NCBI GenBank assembly: GCA_016208525.1
Contig: JACQYJ010000053.1
Coordinates: 1 to 13,313, forward strand
Origin: Deltaproteobacteria bacterium
Lineage (GTDB): Bacteria > Desulfobacterota > JAENJC01
DNA length: 13,313 nt
Direction: 5' to 3'
The notes beneath the pieces are model-generated. The model was not told the origin of the DNA. It saw only the letters and a program-made list of their open reading frames with translations, and did not search any database. Of this stretch, positions 12,390-13,313 are shown piece after piece. Each line of letters starts with the position of its first letter. The first letter of the stretch is position 1. Both the position numbers and the translations under genes were made by a program.

Positions 12390-13313
12390 ATGCAAAAAAC
12401 AGTTAAATCTCAAAACATTCTCTTATTAGTTGCGGCCCTTGCCCTCCTGTCTGCAGGCCTGTTTGTGTCCCGCCTCTTTAATGATACAAAACCTTTTCAG
12501 CGTTCTGAGTACATCATGGGGACGATTTTTGATATCACTGCTGTGGGGGACAGTGAAAAAGTGTTTGGAGATGCCGCCACAAAGGCCTTCAACGAGATAA
12601 AACGGATAGATGATTTAATGAGCCGCTATAAAGAGGGGAGCGAGGTGTCTCTTATCAATAAAAATGCGGGGATTGCCCCTGTAAAAGTGGGACATGAGTT
12701 GATAGAGGTATTGCAGGAGGCAGGGAGTATCTCAGAGCTCTCTGATGGGGCCTTTGACGTCACTATCGGTCCGCTGACGGACCTATGGGGTTTTGATCTG
12801 GAGAAAAATGTCGTCCCTCCGAAAGAAAAAATTGAAGAGCTTAAGCGGCTTGTAAACTATAGAAAACTCAGGATAGATGAGGCGGCCACAACGGTTTACC
12901 TGGAAGAGAAGGGGATGATGATAGACGTGGGAGGGATTGCCAAGGGTTATTCTCTTGCCAGGGCGATGAAGGTCTTTGAGGATGCGGGGATAAAGGATGT
13001 CATTATAAATGCCGGAGGGAATCTGAATCTTAGAGGTGTTAAGAAAGGAAAGCCCTGGAGGATCGGGATACAGGACCCCAGGGATGAGAGCAAACTCATT
13101 GGGGTAGTCAAGATTACAGATATCTCTGTCGCCACCTCAGGAGATTACCAGAGGTACTTCATAAAAGACGGCGTCAGATACCATCACATCCTTGATCCCA
13201 AGACCGGTTTTCCGGCAAAGGGACTGATCAGCGCGACGGTAATAGGAAGAGGGAAGACCTCGATGGATGGGTTGTCGTCAGCTGTCTTTATCCTGATCGC
13301 GGACAAAGGGGCC
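12390..13313 (+). CDS. apbE: FAD:protein FMN transferase (ApbE), C-terminus cut by window edge
   Basis: ApbE attaches FMN covalently to Thr/Ser of target proteins such as RnfG, RnfD and NqrB/C, working outside the cytoplasmic membrane. The frame begins at ATG 12390 and is open for 308 codons to the window edge. Residues 9-29 are a hydrophobic anchor or signal segment without a lipobox Cys, so it is probably membrane-anchored rather than a lipoprotein. Family motifs follow: YIMGT (41-45), DGAFDVTIGPLTDLWGF (119-135), DVGGIAKGY (179-187), NAGGNL (207-212), HHILDPKTG (265-273) and DGLSSAVF (293-300) with the metal-binding Asp 293. Typical length is 330-350, so only some 30 residues are missing. 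It is the only gene on the plus strand. No Shine-Dalgarno sequence is evident. Possible flavoprotein targets lie outside the window. Confidence 0.93.
   Translation, partial: MQKTVKSQNILLLVAALALLSAGLFVSRLFNDTKPFQRSEYIMGTIFDITAVGDSEKVFGDAATKAFNEIKRIDDLMSRYKEGSEVSLINKNAGIAPVKVGHELIEVLQEAGSISELSDGAFDVTIGPLTDLWGFDLEKNVVPPKEKIEELKRLVNYRKLRIDEAATTVYLEEKGMMIDVGGIAKGYSLARAMKVFEDAGIKDVIINAGGNLNLRGVKKGKPWRIGIQDPRDESKLIGVVKITDISVATSGDYQRYFIKDGVRYHHILDPKTGFPAKGLISATVIGRGKTSMDGLSSAVFILIADKGA

Noticed and set aside
12029..12391. Minus-strand open frame with a CHLC motif in the speD-apbE gap
   Set aside because: It crosses the predicted speD promoter and leader, has no Shine-Dalgarno sequence and no family likeness, and the Cys pair alone is not a heme site (no CxxCH).

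Overview
This window carries chromosomal housekeeping genes from a bacterium, almost all on the minus strand; only apbE at the right edge reads rightward. The gene set is ribH, ecfT, parAB with a bactofilin, a DeaD-type helicase, speD/speE with a PLP decarboxylase, an NhaD-like antiporter and a membrane-anchored ApbE. Together with moderate GC and many 7-nt tandem repeats and palindromic elements between genes, it suggests a Gram-negative, probably anaerobic environmental lineage such as Nitrospirota or Desulfobacterota. That placement is an inference from gene content; the window has no rRNA or other marker that would settle it.

Layout. 1-259: start of an EcfT/CbiQ membrane protein. 270-421: heptamer and hexamer repeats that run into the 3' end of ribH (394-888). 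1059-1804: a doubtful small ORF and a Uma2 nuclease-fold protein. 1840-3352: a DEAD-box RNA helicase broken by an internal deletion. 3481-5568: parA-parB-bactofilin, with a candidate parS inside parA. 5569-6006: a ~200-bp palindromic repeat element and relatives. 6007-6896: an IS200-like (REP-associated) transposase, also broken by a small deletion, bracketed by inverted REP-like repeats, one of which is tandemly duplicated as a 37-bp unit. 7014-8812: an NhaD/ArsB-type antiporter translationally coupled to a two-CBS-domain protein. 8864-11961: a polyamine set, speD-speE-decarboxylase, interrupted by two palindromic elements. 11962-12389: divergent intergenic region with a good promoter and a structured leader for speD. 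12390-13313: apbE, cut by the window edge.

How the genes work together. SpeD makes decarboxylated AdoMet, the aminopropyl donor. The PLP decarboxylase probably makes agmatine from arginine. SpeE resembles the Thermus-type aminopropyltransferase and may act on agmatine as well as on putrescine. ParA, ParB and parS form the chromosome segregation system, and the bactofilin could give it a polar scaffold. The CBS protein may sense nucleotides or ionic strength for the antiporter.

The least ordinary feature is the density of repeat-driven change at gene ends. The stop codons of ribH, speE and the transposase lie inside repeat elements. ecfT, parB and the decarboxylase have repeats directly against their starts. 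Two unrelated genes have each lost a block of about 90-120 bp with a frame break.
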